Assembly (NCBI GenBank): GCA_024275415.1
Contig: JAJRZD010000091.1
Coordinates: forward strand, 55,470-119,469
From: an archaeon
Lineage (GTDB): Archaea; Asgardarchaeota; Thorarchaeia; Thorarchaeales; Thorarchaeaceae
Direction: 5' to 3'
DNA length: 64,000 bases
Numbering within the stretch: position 1 is the first letter of the stretch; each line of letters starts with the position of its first letter. The position numbers and the translations under genes were made by a program. The notes below the pieces were generated by a model. The model had not been told where the DNA came from. It did not search any database and saw only the letters and a list, made by a program, of their open reading frames with translations. This document shows, one piece after another, positions 1 to 9,399 of this stretch.

Positions 1-1
1 C

Positions 2-289
2 CCACTTCTCATCGCAAGCGAGGATGTAGCCACACAAATAATCAAAGAAAAGAATGCGTCCGCCATTGAATCTGGTGCGAACTGTATCGTCACTAACTGT
101 CCTGCATGTCACACACAGTTCGATGTGCAAGTTTTGGGCTTGAAAGATGAGAACGAGCAATCCCTCGAACTACCTGCACTGTTTGTGACACAAGTACTTG
201 GTGCTGCAATGGATTTAGATCGAGAGATGCTGGGCTTCGAGTTAAATCGTGTTTCGCTCGATCCTGTCAAAGAGATACTGGGCCTCTGA
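2..289 (+). CDS. hdrB: Heterodisulfide reductase subunit B, C-terminal part (5' end outside window)
   Basis: The reading frame is open from the window edge to a TGA at 287-289 and encodes about 95 residues. It contains N-C-P-A-C-H followed by T-Q-F-D, which matches the second CCG (cysteine-rich) domain of HdrB, the subunit that holds the noncubane 4Fe-4S clusters where the disulfide is reduced. It converges on a DUF2096-like gene and the large hdrA on the opposite strand, which supports an Hdr locus. The N-terminal CCG domain lies outside the window, so completeness cannot be judged. A CCG protein of another kind (for example GlpC or SdhE type) is possible but less likely next to hdrA. Confidence 0.75.
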   Translation, partial: PLLIASEDVATQIIKEKNASAIESGANCIVTNCPACHTQFDVQVLGLKDENEQSLELPALFVTQVLGAAMDLDREMLGFELNRVSLDPVKEILGL

Positions 290-291
290 GG

Positions 292-870
292 TCACTTTGC
301 CAACCGACTCTCACCATAGAAGATTTCGCCAAGCCGCTTCATAGCATCCCGTACACAGTCCTTGTTACCACTGACCTGAAGGTGTCGCTCGCCGTCCAGA
401 CTAATGAGCACTCCGCACTCCTCAGCAAGTTCGCTTACCACTTCGACAGGGATGTCATCGGGAAGTTTGATTCTGAAGAATCCAACATTTTTCTCGCGGG
501 GCAGATCTGAGATATGAATGGGTTTGTCATCAATCCTCGGGATAATTCGTCCATCAAGAGCATCTTGGAACCTTCTTTCCCATTCCATTCTGGCATTAAT
601 GCCTTTTTTTTCTTCGAGCCAGACCATCATTGTTTCTCTTAATCTCAAGATTTTAAGTTCCATCTCTTCTCTTAGTCGCATATCAGCATGGGATGTAGTG
701 CTGATGTCCTCCTCGAACGAACGCAGATACTCGATAGTCATCTTTGAGTTTCGCAAATCCGCAAATGTCAGGTCTGGGATGAATGCATCAGTGGCTTGGA
801 GTTCGCCGAGCAGGTCATTGAGAACCATCCAAGCGGCGCTCAAACCATCAAGGGTGACCATTATCCTCAC
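292..870 (-). CDS. DUF2096-like archaeal protein of unknown function
   Basis: A 192-aa protein without recognisable catalytic motifs. The N-terminus (W-M-V-L-N-D-L-L) and the alternating helix/strand C-terminal half, ending in a small alpha/beta domain (about residues 130-185), resemble the archaea-specific DUF2096 family as I remember it; this match is from memory and not checked. The start overlaps the hdrA stop region by 4 nt (867-870), so the two are translationally coupled on the minus strand. That placement suggests a role connected with Hdr, but nothing in the protein proves it. No signal peptide or membrane segment is visible. Confidence 0.55.
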   Translation of the reverse strand: MRIMVTLDGLSAAWMVLNDLLGELQATDAFIPDLTFADLRNSKMTIEYLRSFEEDISTTSHADMRLREEMELKILRLRETMMVWLEEKKGINARMEWERRFQDALDGRIIPRIDDKPIHISDLPREKNVGFFRIKLPDDIPVEVVSELAEECGVLISLDGERHLQVSGNKDCVRDAMKRLGEIFYGESRLAK

Positions 871-3800
871 TCCCTGAGCATCTCTTCGATTTCTTCAAGG
901 AAGCTTTGTTCTCGCCACCAGCGTAGGTCTCGTGCCCCAGTTGGACAGATGGCCGCACATGCGCCGCATCCTTCGCATTTCATCTCATCCGTTACGCTCT
1001 TTCTGACCCCCGGTGTCAATTCTATCATGGACACTGCATCATATGGACATATCTCGGAATAGTAGCATAGGTCACATCCGACACACAATTCTTGATTGAC
1101 CTCTGCAGTGAGAAGCTCGATCTTTACGGTACCAAGATTAAGTGGTACAGTCGCCTCACTTGCAGCTCCGCGTGCCTGATTGACAGAATCCTGGACGTTC
1201 TTTGCATAGGTCACACCAAGAAATACGCCTGGCACTGTGGTTTCGACTGGTCTATATTTCATATGCATCTCTGCAAGGAACCCGTCTTGTCCTCTGTTGA
1301 TACCAATCGCCTTTGCCAAGTCGTCAATGTCATGAGGTGCTTCAAGGCCTAATGCTAGAACCACCATATCTGACCTAATTCTGAAGGTTTCTTGGGCAAG
1401 CGTATCATAGATAGTCACTATCGCTTCGTCTGAGTCCGGGACTTTCTCTACCTTTACCGGATTCTCACGCACCCATCGCAGGTACGATACCCCTTTCTGC
1501 CTGTTCTCACGCCACATCTCTTCCATACCATTGGCATATGGCCTGATGTGTTCCTTGTATGCAGAGAATATCTTGATATCTGGGAACTTCTCCTTGAGCT
1601 CTTTCTGCATGGCTATGACTGCAGAGCAACATACTCTCGAGCAGTATCTGTTTCCTTCGCCTGGCGACTGGCGCGAACCCACACAATGGATGAACACAGG
1701 ATTTTTTGGAGGTTTCTTGAGTTCACCATCCTTGAGCATCCGTTCTAGCTGTAATGTCGAAATGACCGCAGGAACCTCTCCCCACCCATATTCACCTTGC
1801 TTTGGTTCGTACACATCAGTACCAACAGTGATCACTATCGTACCGACTCGATAGACCGTTTCCTCTTCTGTGTCTAGATTCTTTACTGTGATATCATAAT
1901 TCCCGTAGGATCCGTCACGCTTTGTCGGAACCGTCTTATACAGCACTCGGATTCTCTTTTCTTTCTCCACCTTCTGTTTCAGGCCATCAATTATGTCCTG
2001 AGCCGATTCCATCCTTGGGAATAGATGGTATAGTTCGTTCAACCGACCGCCAAGCTTGTCCTCCCTTTCTACGAGGACTACGTTGAATCCCTTCCGAGCA
2101 ATGTCAAGAGCTGCGGTCATCCCTGAAACACCACCGCCCACAACCAGCGTAGTGCGTTCCACCTCTACTTCCTTCAGAGGGATGTCTTCATTGTTCACGG
2201 CCTTGGCTACGCCGCTGCGTATCATGTCTTGAGCCTTCTCCTGTCGCTCCTCTCTGGATGCTTGAGTATGCACCAATGCGAGGTGCTCACGCAATCCCAC
2301 AGGCCCGACCAGATAATATGGTGATAGCCCTGCAGCCTCAAGGGCACGTCTGAAGGTTGCTTCGTGTTGTAGAGGTGAACAGGAGCCCACCACAACCCGA
2401 TTGAGTTTGTGCTCCCTGATGGCATCTGTCACAAGCTTCTGCCCGGGGTCGCTACACATGAATATGTAGTCCGTACTGTATGCTACATTCGGGAGGCTTT
2501 TCGCCCACTCTGCTAGCCCTGGCGAGCTGATTTCATTACCAATAATTCCACCACAATGACAGATGAATACGCCAACCCTAGGCTCCTCTGTGATCTCTGC
2601 TGGTTCGATTTCTTCTTTTTCAGGTGGAACTGGAATGGGCAAAATGGAATGGGCTGCCATTGCTGCACCTTTTCCCTCATTGACTGTATCTGTGCCATCT
2701 TTTGGACCATGAGCACAACCAGCCACAAATACCCCAGATCTGGTCGTTTCAAGCCCCATCGCATTCGCATGTTTCTCTTTGATCCATCCATTTTCATCAA
2801 GTTCAATCTTGAGTATTTTTGCGAGCTTTTCCATCTCTGGATGGGGTCTAAAGCTTGCATTGAGAACGACCATTGAAACATCCTTGATTTCGATGATATC
2901 GCCAGTTTCCGTGTTTTCCATTTTCACATAGAGGTCATGAGTGTCTGGGTCTTCTTGGATTTGAGCGACTCTGCCTCTGATGAACTCGATTCCTTGATTG
3001 TGCTGGCTGTCCCAGAGGAACTCTTCAAGAGCCTTTCCAGCAGTCCTCATGTCCATGTACGTGTAGATGATTTCGCAGTGATCCTCCGGATAGTGCATTC
3101 GGGTCACTTGTGCAAGCTTTGCACCGAACGAGCAACAGACTCTATTGCAATGTCTGCTATATCCGGATATGTTCTCTCGCACATCCCTACTACCCACGCA
3201 ATTCACGAAAAGAATCTTCTCAGGTTCTTTTCCGTCTGACGGTCGTACCATGTGCGAGTCGGTCGGTCCTGTTGGATGTGACTGCCGATCGAATTCTAAT
3301 GATGTGACGACATTTGGGAATATGCCATAACCATATTCTCCATAGTCCAATGGTTTGTACTCCTTGAAGCCGGTCGCAACAATCACCGCCCCAACGTTCA
3401 GGTCATACACCTTGTCCTCATCGTCATACATGATGCAATCCTGTGGACAGACTCCTGCACAAGTGCCACATCCTATACATGCTTCCCTGTCAATGGTAGC
3501 TATGAGTGGGATTTGCTGTGGGAAGTTCATGTATATGGCCTTGCGGAGTGAGAGACCTTCATCGAATTCGTTTGGAACCTCGACAGGACAAGCCCGGATG
3601 CATAACTGACAACCTGTGCACTTGTCTTCATTAACATAACGTGCCTGTTTCCTCACAGTGACGGTGAAATCTCCAGCACGCCCCTTGACTTTTTCCACCT
3701 CTGATAGTGGATGGATAGTGATGTTCGGGTGTTTCCCGACATATGAAGTGAGTGGGGTCATGACACAGGCTGAACACTCAAGGGCAGGGAATATCTTGTA

Positions 3801-3971
3801 TACCGCCACATAGTTTCCGCCGATATTCACGGATTTCTCGATGATATGAGCATGATGCCCCCCTTCTGCGAGGGCAATCGCAGCGTTGATGCCAGCCATT
3901 CCCCCACCGATGATAAGGACATCTGTAGGCTTTGATGGAGCGACCGGTTTTGGTGCTGATTCGCTGACCAT
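867..3971 (-). CDS. hdrA: Tandem-fused heterodisulfide reductase subunit A (HdrA), two flavin modules in one chain
   Basis: The 1034-aa product is an iron-sulfur flavoprotein that passes electrons between hydrogenase, ferredoxin and HdrBC-type partners and may bifurcate them. Visible order: FAD-binding G-G-G-M-A-G (about 22-27); ferredoxin motifs C-T-G-C-Q-L-C (about 115) and C-I-G-C-G-T-C (about 164); a C-terminal thioredoxin-reductase-like part; then a complete second HdrA beginning with V-F-I-C-H-C-G-G (about 470) and C-S-D-P-G-Q (about 505); a second FAD motif G-G-G-V-S-G (about 613); and two closing 4Fe-4S motifs (about 962 and 1000). Ordinary HdrA is about 650 aa with one flavin module; this chain has an N-terminally trimmed HdrA fused to a full one. 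The ATG at 3971 is preceded by a TATA-like element near 4021-4030. Confidence 0.93.
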   Translation of the reverse strand: MVSESAPKPVAPSKPTDVLIIGGGMAGINAAIALAEGGHHAHIIEKSVNIGGNYVAVYKIFPALECSACVMTPLTSYVGKHPNITIHPLSEVEKVKGRAGDFTVTVRKQARYVNEDKCTGCQLCIRACPVEVPNEFDEGLSLRKAIYMNFPQQIPLIATIDREACIGCGTCAGVCPQDCIMYDDEDKVYDLNVGAVIVATGFKEYKPLDYGEYGYGIFPNVVTSLEFDRQSHPTGPTDSHMVRPSDGKEPEKILFVNCVGSRDVRENISGYSRHCNRVCCSFGAKLAQVTRMHYPEDHCEIIYTYMDMRTAGKALEEFLWDSQHNQGIEFIRGRVAQIQEDPDTHDLYVKMENTETGDIIEIKDVSMVVLNASFRPHPEMEKLAKILKIELDENGWIKEKHANAMGLETTRSGVFVAGCAHGPKDGTDTVNEGKGAAMAAHSILPIPVPPEKEEIEPAEITEEPRVGVFICHCGGIIGNEISSPGLAEWAKSLPNVAYSTDYIFMCSDPGQKLVTDAIREHKLNRVVVGSCSPLQHEATFRRALEAAGLSPYYLVGPVGLREHLALVHTQASREERQEKAQDMIRSGVAKAVNNEDIPLKEVEVERTTLVVGGGVSGMTAALDIARKGFNVVLVEREDKLGGRLNELYHLFPRMESAQDIIDGLKQKVEKEKRIRVLYKTVPTKRDGSYGNYDITVKNLDTEEETVYRVGTIVITVGTDVYEPKQGEYGWGEVPAVISTLQLERMLKDGELKKPPKNPVFIHCVGSRQSPGEGNRYCSRVCCSAVIAMQKELKEKFPDIKIFSAYKEHIRPYANGMEEMWRENRQKGVSYLRWVRENPVKVEKVPDSDEAIVTIYDTLAQETFRIRSDMVVLALGLEAPHDIDDLAKAIGINRGQDGFLAEMHMKYRPVETTVPGVFLGVTYAKNVQDSVNQARGAASEATVPLNLGTVKIELLTAEVNQELCVGCDLCYYSEICPYDAVSMIELTPGVRKSVTDEMKCEGCGACAAICPTGARDLRWWREQSFLEEIEEMLRE

Positions 3972-4429
3972 TGGACAAGTCTCCAGCAGGGATTACAACG
4001 TAGGTGTGGTCGAGTTGAACGATATAATCTTTCTGTCATGTTTGACTTAACAATGACTAAACGACATCTCGTTCAGTTTTGAAGCATTGATGCTCTTACT
4101 GTATCTACGAATGGTAGCGATGCGGCTGTGTGACAAGCCTATTGGTTTGAGCCTAAGAGATGCAAGCTGTGATCAGCGCTATTGTGCTGATTCTTTGTCA
4201 TTGGTGGTTTCAAGTGCATCAAAACTTGTGTACTGCATCTCAATACCTTCAGGCAATTGTCTTCGTGTATTGTCCTGTCACGACCTTCTATCTGTTATGG
4301 CATTCCTACGCACCATTGGCTTTGAACGAGATGATTCCAACTAGCACCAATCATGGAAAACAGATACTGTCGCACTTGTCACACTACTAAGACATCATTG
4401 CAACTGTTGAAAATGTTCTACTAAAACAC
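3972..4429. other. Divergent intergenic region, hdrA to helicase gene
   Basis: This 458-nt stretch separates two divergently transcribed genes and must hold both promoters. Short open frames exist (for example 4087-4344 +), but their composition (Cys/Leu/Ser-rich, no family resemblance, no good ribosome binding site) looks like chance. I see no tRNA, long repeat or convincing hairpin here. Confidence 0.5.
4021..4030 (-). promoter_or_regulatory. Candidate TATA box for hdrA
   Basis: On the minus strand the sequence reads gattatatc, about 50 nt ahead of the hdrA ATG. It is AT-rich within a mixed background and sits at a plausible distance for a short leader. No BRE can be assigned with confidence. 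Confidence 0.35.
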
Positions 4430-7333
4430 ATGAAAATTATGAATTTAACAGACAAAACTCTCCTCTCACGCAAACGATTAATACCTTTCAATACAAGTGC
4501 TCATCAGGGTAGACTGGCTCAATATCTTCCCATCACGAGGCATATAGGTACCATGTGGCGGTTTCCAAACGATGTAAAGTTTCGATTTCACTGGCGTCCC
4601 TATCAAGCCCGAGTCTTGAGGGAATTAGAGGCTCATATGGGCGACAAACGATTGCATGTGGTGGCAGCACCAGCATCAGGAAAGACCGTTCTTGGCCTAG
4701 AGGTCGCGAGGCGACTTGATGGACCAACACTCGTGCTTGCACCAACTCTTGCCATTCGCGACCAATGGATGCAACGACTTGAGGAACTATTCCTTCCTGC
4801 TGGTAATAGCACGCCTGATTGGGTTTCATATGACCTGACGCGTCCCAGTTTCTTCACGGTTAGCACTTACCAGATGTTACATGCAGTAATGCGCTCTACG
4901 GAACACGAGAAACTACCGTCCGATGAGGTCGAAACAGACACTGAGGTGGTTCTTCAGCAATCTGTAGTAGTCGATGTCGAAGAAGAGGAAGAACAGCAGA
5001 TGGCTGCTGAAGAGCGCGATGAAAGAAGGGCATACTCGTGGCTTAATCTCAAGAGAACAGACCATCGGAATGCACCGCTACCAGATTTAGTTTCACTTCT
5101 TGACCAGATTGGAATAAAGACAGTCATTTTGGACGAGGCACACCATCTGCGATCCAGCTGGTGGAAAAGCCTGACCAATCTAATCAATGACCTTGACGAC
5201 ATCCATCTTCTCGCCCTCACCGCAACCCCTCCGTATGATGTGTCACCAGCCGAGTGGGATCGTTATATCGCTCTATGTGGGCCTGTCGATGCGGAGATAT
5301 CGGTTCCAGAGCTAGTCAAGGTCAAGAACCTGTGCCCTCACCAAGATTTGGTCGTGTTCTCAAGCCCAGTGGACTCTGAGGCTACACAGATAAACAAGTT
5401 CAGAGAAGACATAGTGCTTTTCGTTTCAGACTTGATGAAGAACGAAATCTTCATCAGATTCATTGCAAGCCATCCATGGATTCGGTTTCCTTACAGGCAT
5501 TTGGACGTAGTCTTGCAGGAATCGGATGTTTACACAAGCATGCTGGTTTTTTTAAATCGTGTTGGCGAGTTCATTCCTATCAATGCACTTTCGCTGGTGG
5601 CTGACGACATCACCGAATTACCATCATTCAATTACGAATGGCTAGAGTTGTTGCTTACTGGCATCTTCTATCCCCGAGAAGGCAAACGTCCAAAATATGA
5701 TCCTGCAATCGAGGATTTTCGCAAGCGGTTACGGGACATCGGCGCGCTCCAGAGGCGAAAGGTCGTTCTGCGGAATCCTGACTTCATTGGGAAGCTGCTC
5801 AAGCGAAGCGTGTCCAAGATGGATAGCATTGTAGACATTGCCAATGTGGAGTTTGGTGCTTATGGTGATAGGCTCAGGATGGTCGTACTTGCAGATTACA
5901 TTCGCAAAGATTACCTCCCCTCAAAGGGCAACTCTGAACCTGAACTTGATAAGCTTGGTGTAGTCCCTATATTCGAGAGGCTTCGCAGGTCTGACATATC
6001 AAACGCCAAGTTAGCTGTGCTCACTGGTTCTGTGCTAATTATCCCCACGGAATCCGAAGTTCTGTTCAGGAACATTGCAATCGATGTTGGTATCACTGGC
6101 AATGATATCGAGCTATCATCATTGCCATATGACACACGATACCAGCTCGTGAAAGTACTATCACAGGATCGCCATAAAATGGTACGAGTCATGACCGATC
6201 TCTTCTCTTCGGGCGGGATTAACATCCTTGTGGGTACAAAATCATTGCTTGGCGAGGGATGGGACGCTCCATCCATCAACTCACTAATCATATCAAGCAT
6301 AGTCGGCTCCTTCATGTTGTCTAATCAGATGAGAGGTAGGGCTATCCGCACTGAACCAGGGAACCCTCAGAAGACCGCCAACATCTGGCATCTTGTGTGT
6401 GTCGAACCGAATAGTGCAACACCCGGAGAGGATTATGAAACCATTGTCCGAAGGTTCAGGGCATTTGTCGGGGTTTCTCAGGCTGAATCGCTCATCGAGA
6501 ATGGTTTTGGACGGCTAATGATAGGTGAACCTCCTTTCACTAAAGATGAGATATGGGAGATTAATGAGCGCATGTTCAATCGTTCCATGAAACGAAACGA
6601 GATGAGGGAATCATGGAACGACGCTCTTGGTGAGGACAAAGAGATTCGACTGATAGAGGATGTACAATTCGCGAAGGAACACTTGCCTCGCAAGGCTATC
6701 ATGAAGTTCCCCCTATTTGTTCTTCTCATTGGACTTCTCCAAGTTTCTGGAATAGCACTCACCAGCTACCTTGGCACAAATTGGTTTCCACTAGCTCTCT
6801 TTTTCACGTCTATTGCAATCATTCTAGCAATCCCGACCTTCTTTGCATTATTAAAAGTCATCAGGCATATCTCTCCCAGACATAGTCTTGGTAGTATTGC
6901 ACAAGCGGTTCTTCGTGCTCTTTGTGCTACGGGCAACATTCTAACTCCTTACCCTGATTTACGAGTGGCGGTCGCTCAGGGCGTCGATGATAGTGTGTAT
7001 TGTCATTTGCGGGGTGCCAACAGACGTGAGGAATCCATCTTTCTTCAAGCGCTTCAGGAGGCATTGAACCCGGTTAGTAATCCCCGTTACCTGTTGAAGA
7101 AACAGTCCCTTTTTTCGAAATACGATATCATCTATTTTGCAGTCCCGAAAGTCCTTGGCACAAAGAAGAGGTTCGCAACCATCTTTCAGAATAGTTGGGG
7201 CAAATATGTCTTAGGAATGGATCTTATATTCACTCGCAATAGTAATGGTCATCTCGAGTTACTTAAAGCACGAACGAAATCTATGGCACGTCTCAAGGAC
7301 ATTCGAGCTGAAACCGTTACCCGATGGAGATAG
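4430..7333 (+). CDS. Large superfamily-2 DEAH-type helicase with C-terminal transmembrane segments
   Basis: A 967-aa protein. Residues about 55-65 hold a Q-motif-like R-P-Y-Q, followed by Walker A P-A-S-G-K-T (about 81-86), DEAH box D-E-A-H (about 235-238), motif III T-A-T-P-P (about 263), motif V around G-E-G-W-D-A-P and motif VI Q-M-R-G-R-A-I-R (about 633-640). An acidic, Glu-rich insert lies at about 170-200. After the helicase core come two strongly hydrophobic helices (about residues 762-830), then about 140 residues of soluble tail. This suggests a membrane-attached nucleic-acid translocase. The gene stands alone between divergent hdrA and the hyd operon. A second ATG at 4553 would remove the 41 N-terminal residues, which lack family features; the true start is unsettled. 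A defence or DNA-uptake role is possible but unproven. Confidence 0.8.
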   Translation: MKIMNLTDKTLLSRKRLIPFNTSAHQGRLAQYLPITRHIGTMWRFPNDVKFRFHWRPYQARVLRELEAHMGDKRLHVVAAPASGKTVLGLEVARRLDGPTLVLAPTLAIRDQWMQRLEELFLPAGNSTPDWVSYDLTRPSFFTVSTYQMLHAVMRSTEHEKLPSDEVETDTEVVLQQSVVVDVEEEEEQQMAAEERDERRAYSWLNLKRTDHRNAPLPDLVSLLDQIGIKTVILDEAHHLRSSWWKSLTNLINDLDDIHLLALTATPPYDVSPAEWDRYIALCGPVDAEISVPELVKVKNLCPHQDLVVFSSPVDSEATQINKFREDIVLFVSDLMKNEIFIRFIASHPWIRFPYRHLDVVLQESDVYTSMLVFLNRVGEFIPINALSLVADDITELPSFNYEWLELLLTGIFYPREGKRPKYDPAIEDFRKRLRDIGALQRRKVVLRNPDFIGKLLKRSVSKMDSIVDIANVEFGAYGDRLRMVVLADYIRKDYLPSKGNSEPELDKLGVVPIFERLRRSDISNAKLAVLTGSVLIIPTESEVLFRNIAIDVGITGNDIELSSLPYDTRYQLVKVLSQDRHKMVRVMTDLFSSGGINILVGTKSLLGEGWDAPSINSLIISSIVGSFMLSNQMRGRAIRTEPGNPQKTANIWHLVCVEPNSATPGEDYETIVRRFRAFVGVSQAESLIENGFGRLMIGEPPFTKDEIWEINERMFNRSMKRNEMRESWNDALGEDKEIRLIEDVQFAKEHLPRKAIMKFPLFVLLIGLLQVSGIALTSYLGTNWFPLALFFTSIAIILAIPTFFALLKVIRHISPRHSLGSIAQAVLRALCATGNILTPYPDLRVAVAQGVDDSVYCHLRGANRREESIFLQALQEALNPVSNPRYLLKKQSLFSKYDIIYFAVPKVLGTKKRFATIFQNSWGKYVLGMDLIFTRNSNGHLELLKARTKSMARLKDIRAETVTRWR

Positions 7334-7445
7334 TTCCTCGAATCCAAGTACGTCTCTGGTCAAAAACTACACACACTTCCATCTTGCCACCAACACCGGC
7401 TCCTAGAGCATACTTAACAATGTACAGATGTGGTCATAACCTGCG

Positions 7446-7453
7446 TTTTATTA
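7446..7453 (+). promoter_or_regulatory. Candidate TATA box of the hyd operon
   Basis: The T/A-rich element tttattaa lies about 60 nt upstream of the hydB start and directly ahead of a perfect inverted repeat. The spacing puts transcription initiation near or just after the repeat. Confidence 0.4.
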
Positions 7454-7456
7454 ACA

Positions 7457-7477
7457 AGTGAACGAACAATGTTCACT
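7457..7477. promoter_or_regulatory. Perfect inverted repeat, candidate operator of the hyd operon
   Basis: The arms AGTGAAC (7457-7463) and GTTCACT (7471-7477) are exact reverse complements around a 7-nt spacer. The repeat sits immediately downstream of a TATA-like element and about 35 nt ahead of hydB, where a bound dimer would block initiation. The regulator is not evident from the neighbouring genes. Confidence 0.5.
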
Positions 7478-7512
7478 GTCCACTGGGAACTACACAGTGA
7501 GGTGCCGCGATA

Positions 7513-8541
7513 TTGAGGTATGTGAAGATCTCGAAAGAAAACACCTACAAGTTCCTTGAGCACTTGAAGGCAACGGGGGCACTATATGCCCCACAAAAGA
7601 TATCCGACAGGTTCTACGACTTTTGTGCAATATCTGATGTGCATGATGTCGAGTTCGAATATGACCGGACAATCAGACCTCCAAGAAGATTCTTCCATCT
7701 CCCTGATGAAAAAATGTTCAATTTTGACATGACCAGACATGAACTGACTCCTGTCAAGACACAGGCTGAACATATCATTCTTTTTGGTGTACATTCCTGT
7801 GATATTGTCGGTCTGCGAATCATGGATGCCGAGTTCCTTGACGAACAGAAGGATTCCTACTATGAAACACGCAGGAAGAAAGGAATAATCATCGGTCTTT
7901 CATGCTTACCAGATGAGTATTGCTTTTGCAATGTCCGTCGCATCGAATTTGTCGATGCAGGTTTTGATCTCTTCTTCCACGAACTCCCTGATGGCTTTCT
8001 GGTTCGAGTCGGAACGGTCACGGGACACAAGCTTGTGGATCCGCATCCAGAGCTGTTTGAGGAGGTTTCTGCTGATGATACGAAGAACATGGAGCTGTTC
8101 GAAGAAAAGCGCTCCTCTATGTTCTCCATTTACGGCAACTGGGACAACCTACGCTACTTTCTTGAGCTCAGGATGGATCATCCGATGTATGACCGGGAGA
8201 GTGAAATCTGTCTGGGGTGTGGGAACTGCACACTCACTTGTCCAACATGTCGTTGTTACGATGTGAAGGATTTGCCTGCCATAAATCAGGTCAATGGTGA
8301 GAGAGTTAGATTCTGGGACTCATGTCAGTTCCGCTCTCACGGCCTTGTGGCCGGGGATCATAACTTCCGAGCTACTAAGAAGGATCGGTTCTTCAATCGG
8401 TACCACTGCAAGAATGCCTACTGTCCCGAAACCACGACATCTTACTGTGTAGGCTGTGGGAGATGTACCTATTTTTGTCCCGCAGAGATTAACTTCAAGC
8501 GAAATCTAATGGAGATTGCTGGTTACAGGGGGGCTGTCTAG
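7513..8541 (+). CDS. hydB: Group 3b NiFe (sulf)hydrogenase, iron-sulfur beta subunit
   Basis: A 342-aa protein of the HydB/ShyB type, which wires electrons between the NAD(P)H-binding gamma subunit and the NiFe dimer. The C-terminal part carries two ferredoxin motifs, [12 protein letters not shown] (about 233-244) and [12 protein letters not shown] (about 315-326). The N-terminal half shows the family's F-G-V-H-S-C-D segment and C-x-C pairs. It starts at TTG (7513) with GAGGTG about 10 nt upstream, and its stop abuts hydG, giving the canonical order hydB-hydG-hydD-hydA. It acts in the cytosol. Confidence 0.93.
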   Translation: MRYVKISKENTYKFLEHLKATGALYAPQKISDRFYDFCAISDVHDVEFEYDRTIRPPRRFFHLPDEKMFNFDMTRHELTPVKTQAEHIILFGVHSCDIVGLRIMDAEFLDEQKDSYYETRRKKGIIIGLSCLPDEYCFCNVRRIEFVDAGFDLFFHELPDGFLVRVGTVTGHKLVDPHPELFEEVSADDTKNMELFEEKRSSMFSIYGNWDNLRYFLELRMDHPMYDRESEICLGCGNCTLTCPTCRCYDVKDLPAINQVNGERVRFWDSCQFRSHGLVAGDHNFRATKKDRFFNRYHCKNAYCPETTTSYCVGCGRCTYFCPAEINFKRNLMEIAGYRGAV

Positions 8542-9399
8542 TTGCTAATCACAAAGGACAATATCTATGATACACACAAATGTCGGTTACTGAGGAAGTA
8601 CGAACTGACAGAGCATGAAAGCCTGTTCCTGTTTCGTTTTGAGGATCCAGAAGTAGCTCAGAATTGGAGATACCTTCCTGGTCAGTTCGTAGAGCTATCC
8701 ATGCTTGGGTATGGTGAAGTACCCATTTCTATATGCTCTTCAGCACGCAGGATGGGGTTCTTCGAATTATGCATTAGAAACGCAGGACGTGTCACGGATC
8801 GCATACACAAGCTACAACCAGGTGACATTGTTGGGATAAGAGGTCCCTACGGAAACGGTTTCCCCGTGGATCAATTCCATGGACGTGACCTGTTATGTGT
8901 GGCTGCTGGACTGGGGATGGCTCCCCTCAGATCCGTGTTTCTCTATGCTATCGATAACCGCTGGCTCTTCGGGAACATCACGATAATCAACACTGCAAGA
9001 TATGGCAAAGAGCTCCTATTCCAGAAAGAGCTTGAAGCCATGAAAGATATTGCCACAGCGGAGAATATTGCTATCATCCAAAGCACGACCCGCGACCCCG
9101 ACTGGCCAGGACTCAAAGGCAGAGCGACCGAACATATGGACAAGGCAAATGTCGATCCCAAGAATTGTGCTGTGGCAATGTGCGGTCCTCCTGCTATGTA
9201 CCGTGGAATGTTCAACTATCTTGTGGATGCAGGGTACGACCCTCGGTATATCTTCGTGACCCTTGAACGACGCATGAAATGCGGTGTAGGCAAGTGTGGG
9301 CATTGTAACATTGGGACGGCAACCTCCTGGAAATACGCGTGCAAGGACGGTCCTGTGTTCGATTATTATGCCATAATCAGCATTCCGGGGTTGATATGA
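8542..9399 (+). CDS. hydG: Group 3b NiFe (sulf)hydrogenase, NAD(P)H-binding gamma subunit
   Basis: A 285-aa ferredoxin-NADP-reductase-like flavoprotein. The N-terminal beta-barrel has the FAD-type R-Y-L-P-G-Q-F-V segment, the middle part has the nucleotide-binding A-A-G-L-G-M-A-P-L-R motif (about 117-126), and the C-terminus has the 2Fe-2S cluster motif C-G-V-G-K-C-G-H-C with a further Cys downstream. It transfers electrons between NAD(P)H and the beta subunit. It starts at TTG directly after the hydB stop; its own stop TGA overlaps the ATG of hydD (ATGA), as expected for a coupled operon. Confidence 0.92.
   Translation: MLITKDNIYDTHKCRLLRKYELTEHESLFLFRFEDPEVAQNWRYLPGQFVELSMLGYGEVPISICSSARRMGFFELCIRNAGRVTDRIHKLQPGDIVGIRGPYGNGFPVDQFHGRDLLCVAAGLGMAPLRSVFLYAIDNRWLFGNITIINTARYGKELLFQKELEAMKDIATAENIAIIQSTTRDPDWPGLKGRATEHMDKANVDPKNCAVAMCGPPAMYRGMFNYLVDAGYDPRYIFVTLERRMKCGVGKCGHCNIGTATSWKYACKDGPVFDYYAIISIPGLI

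Noticed and set aside
4087..4390. Small genes in the hdrA-helicase gap
   Set aside because: Composition and lack of start signals indicate chance open frames in the promoter region.
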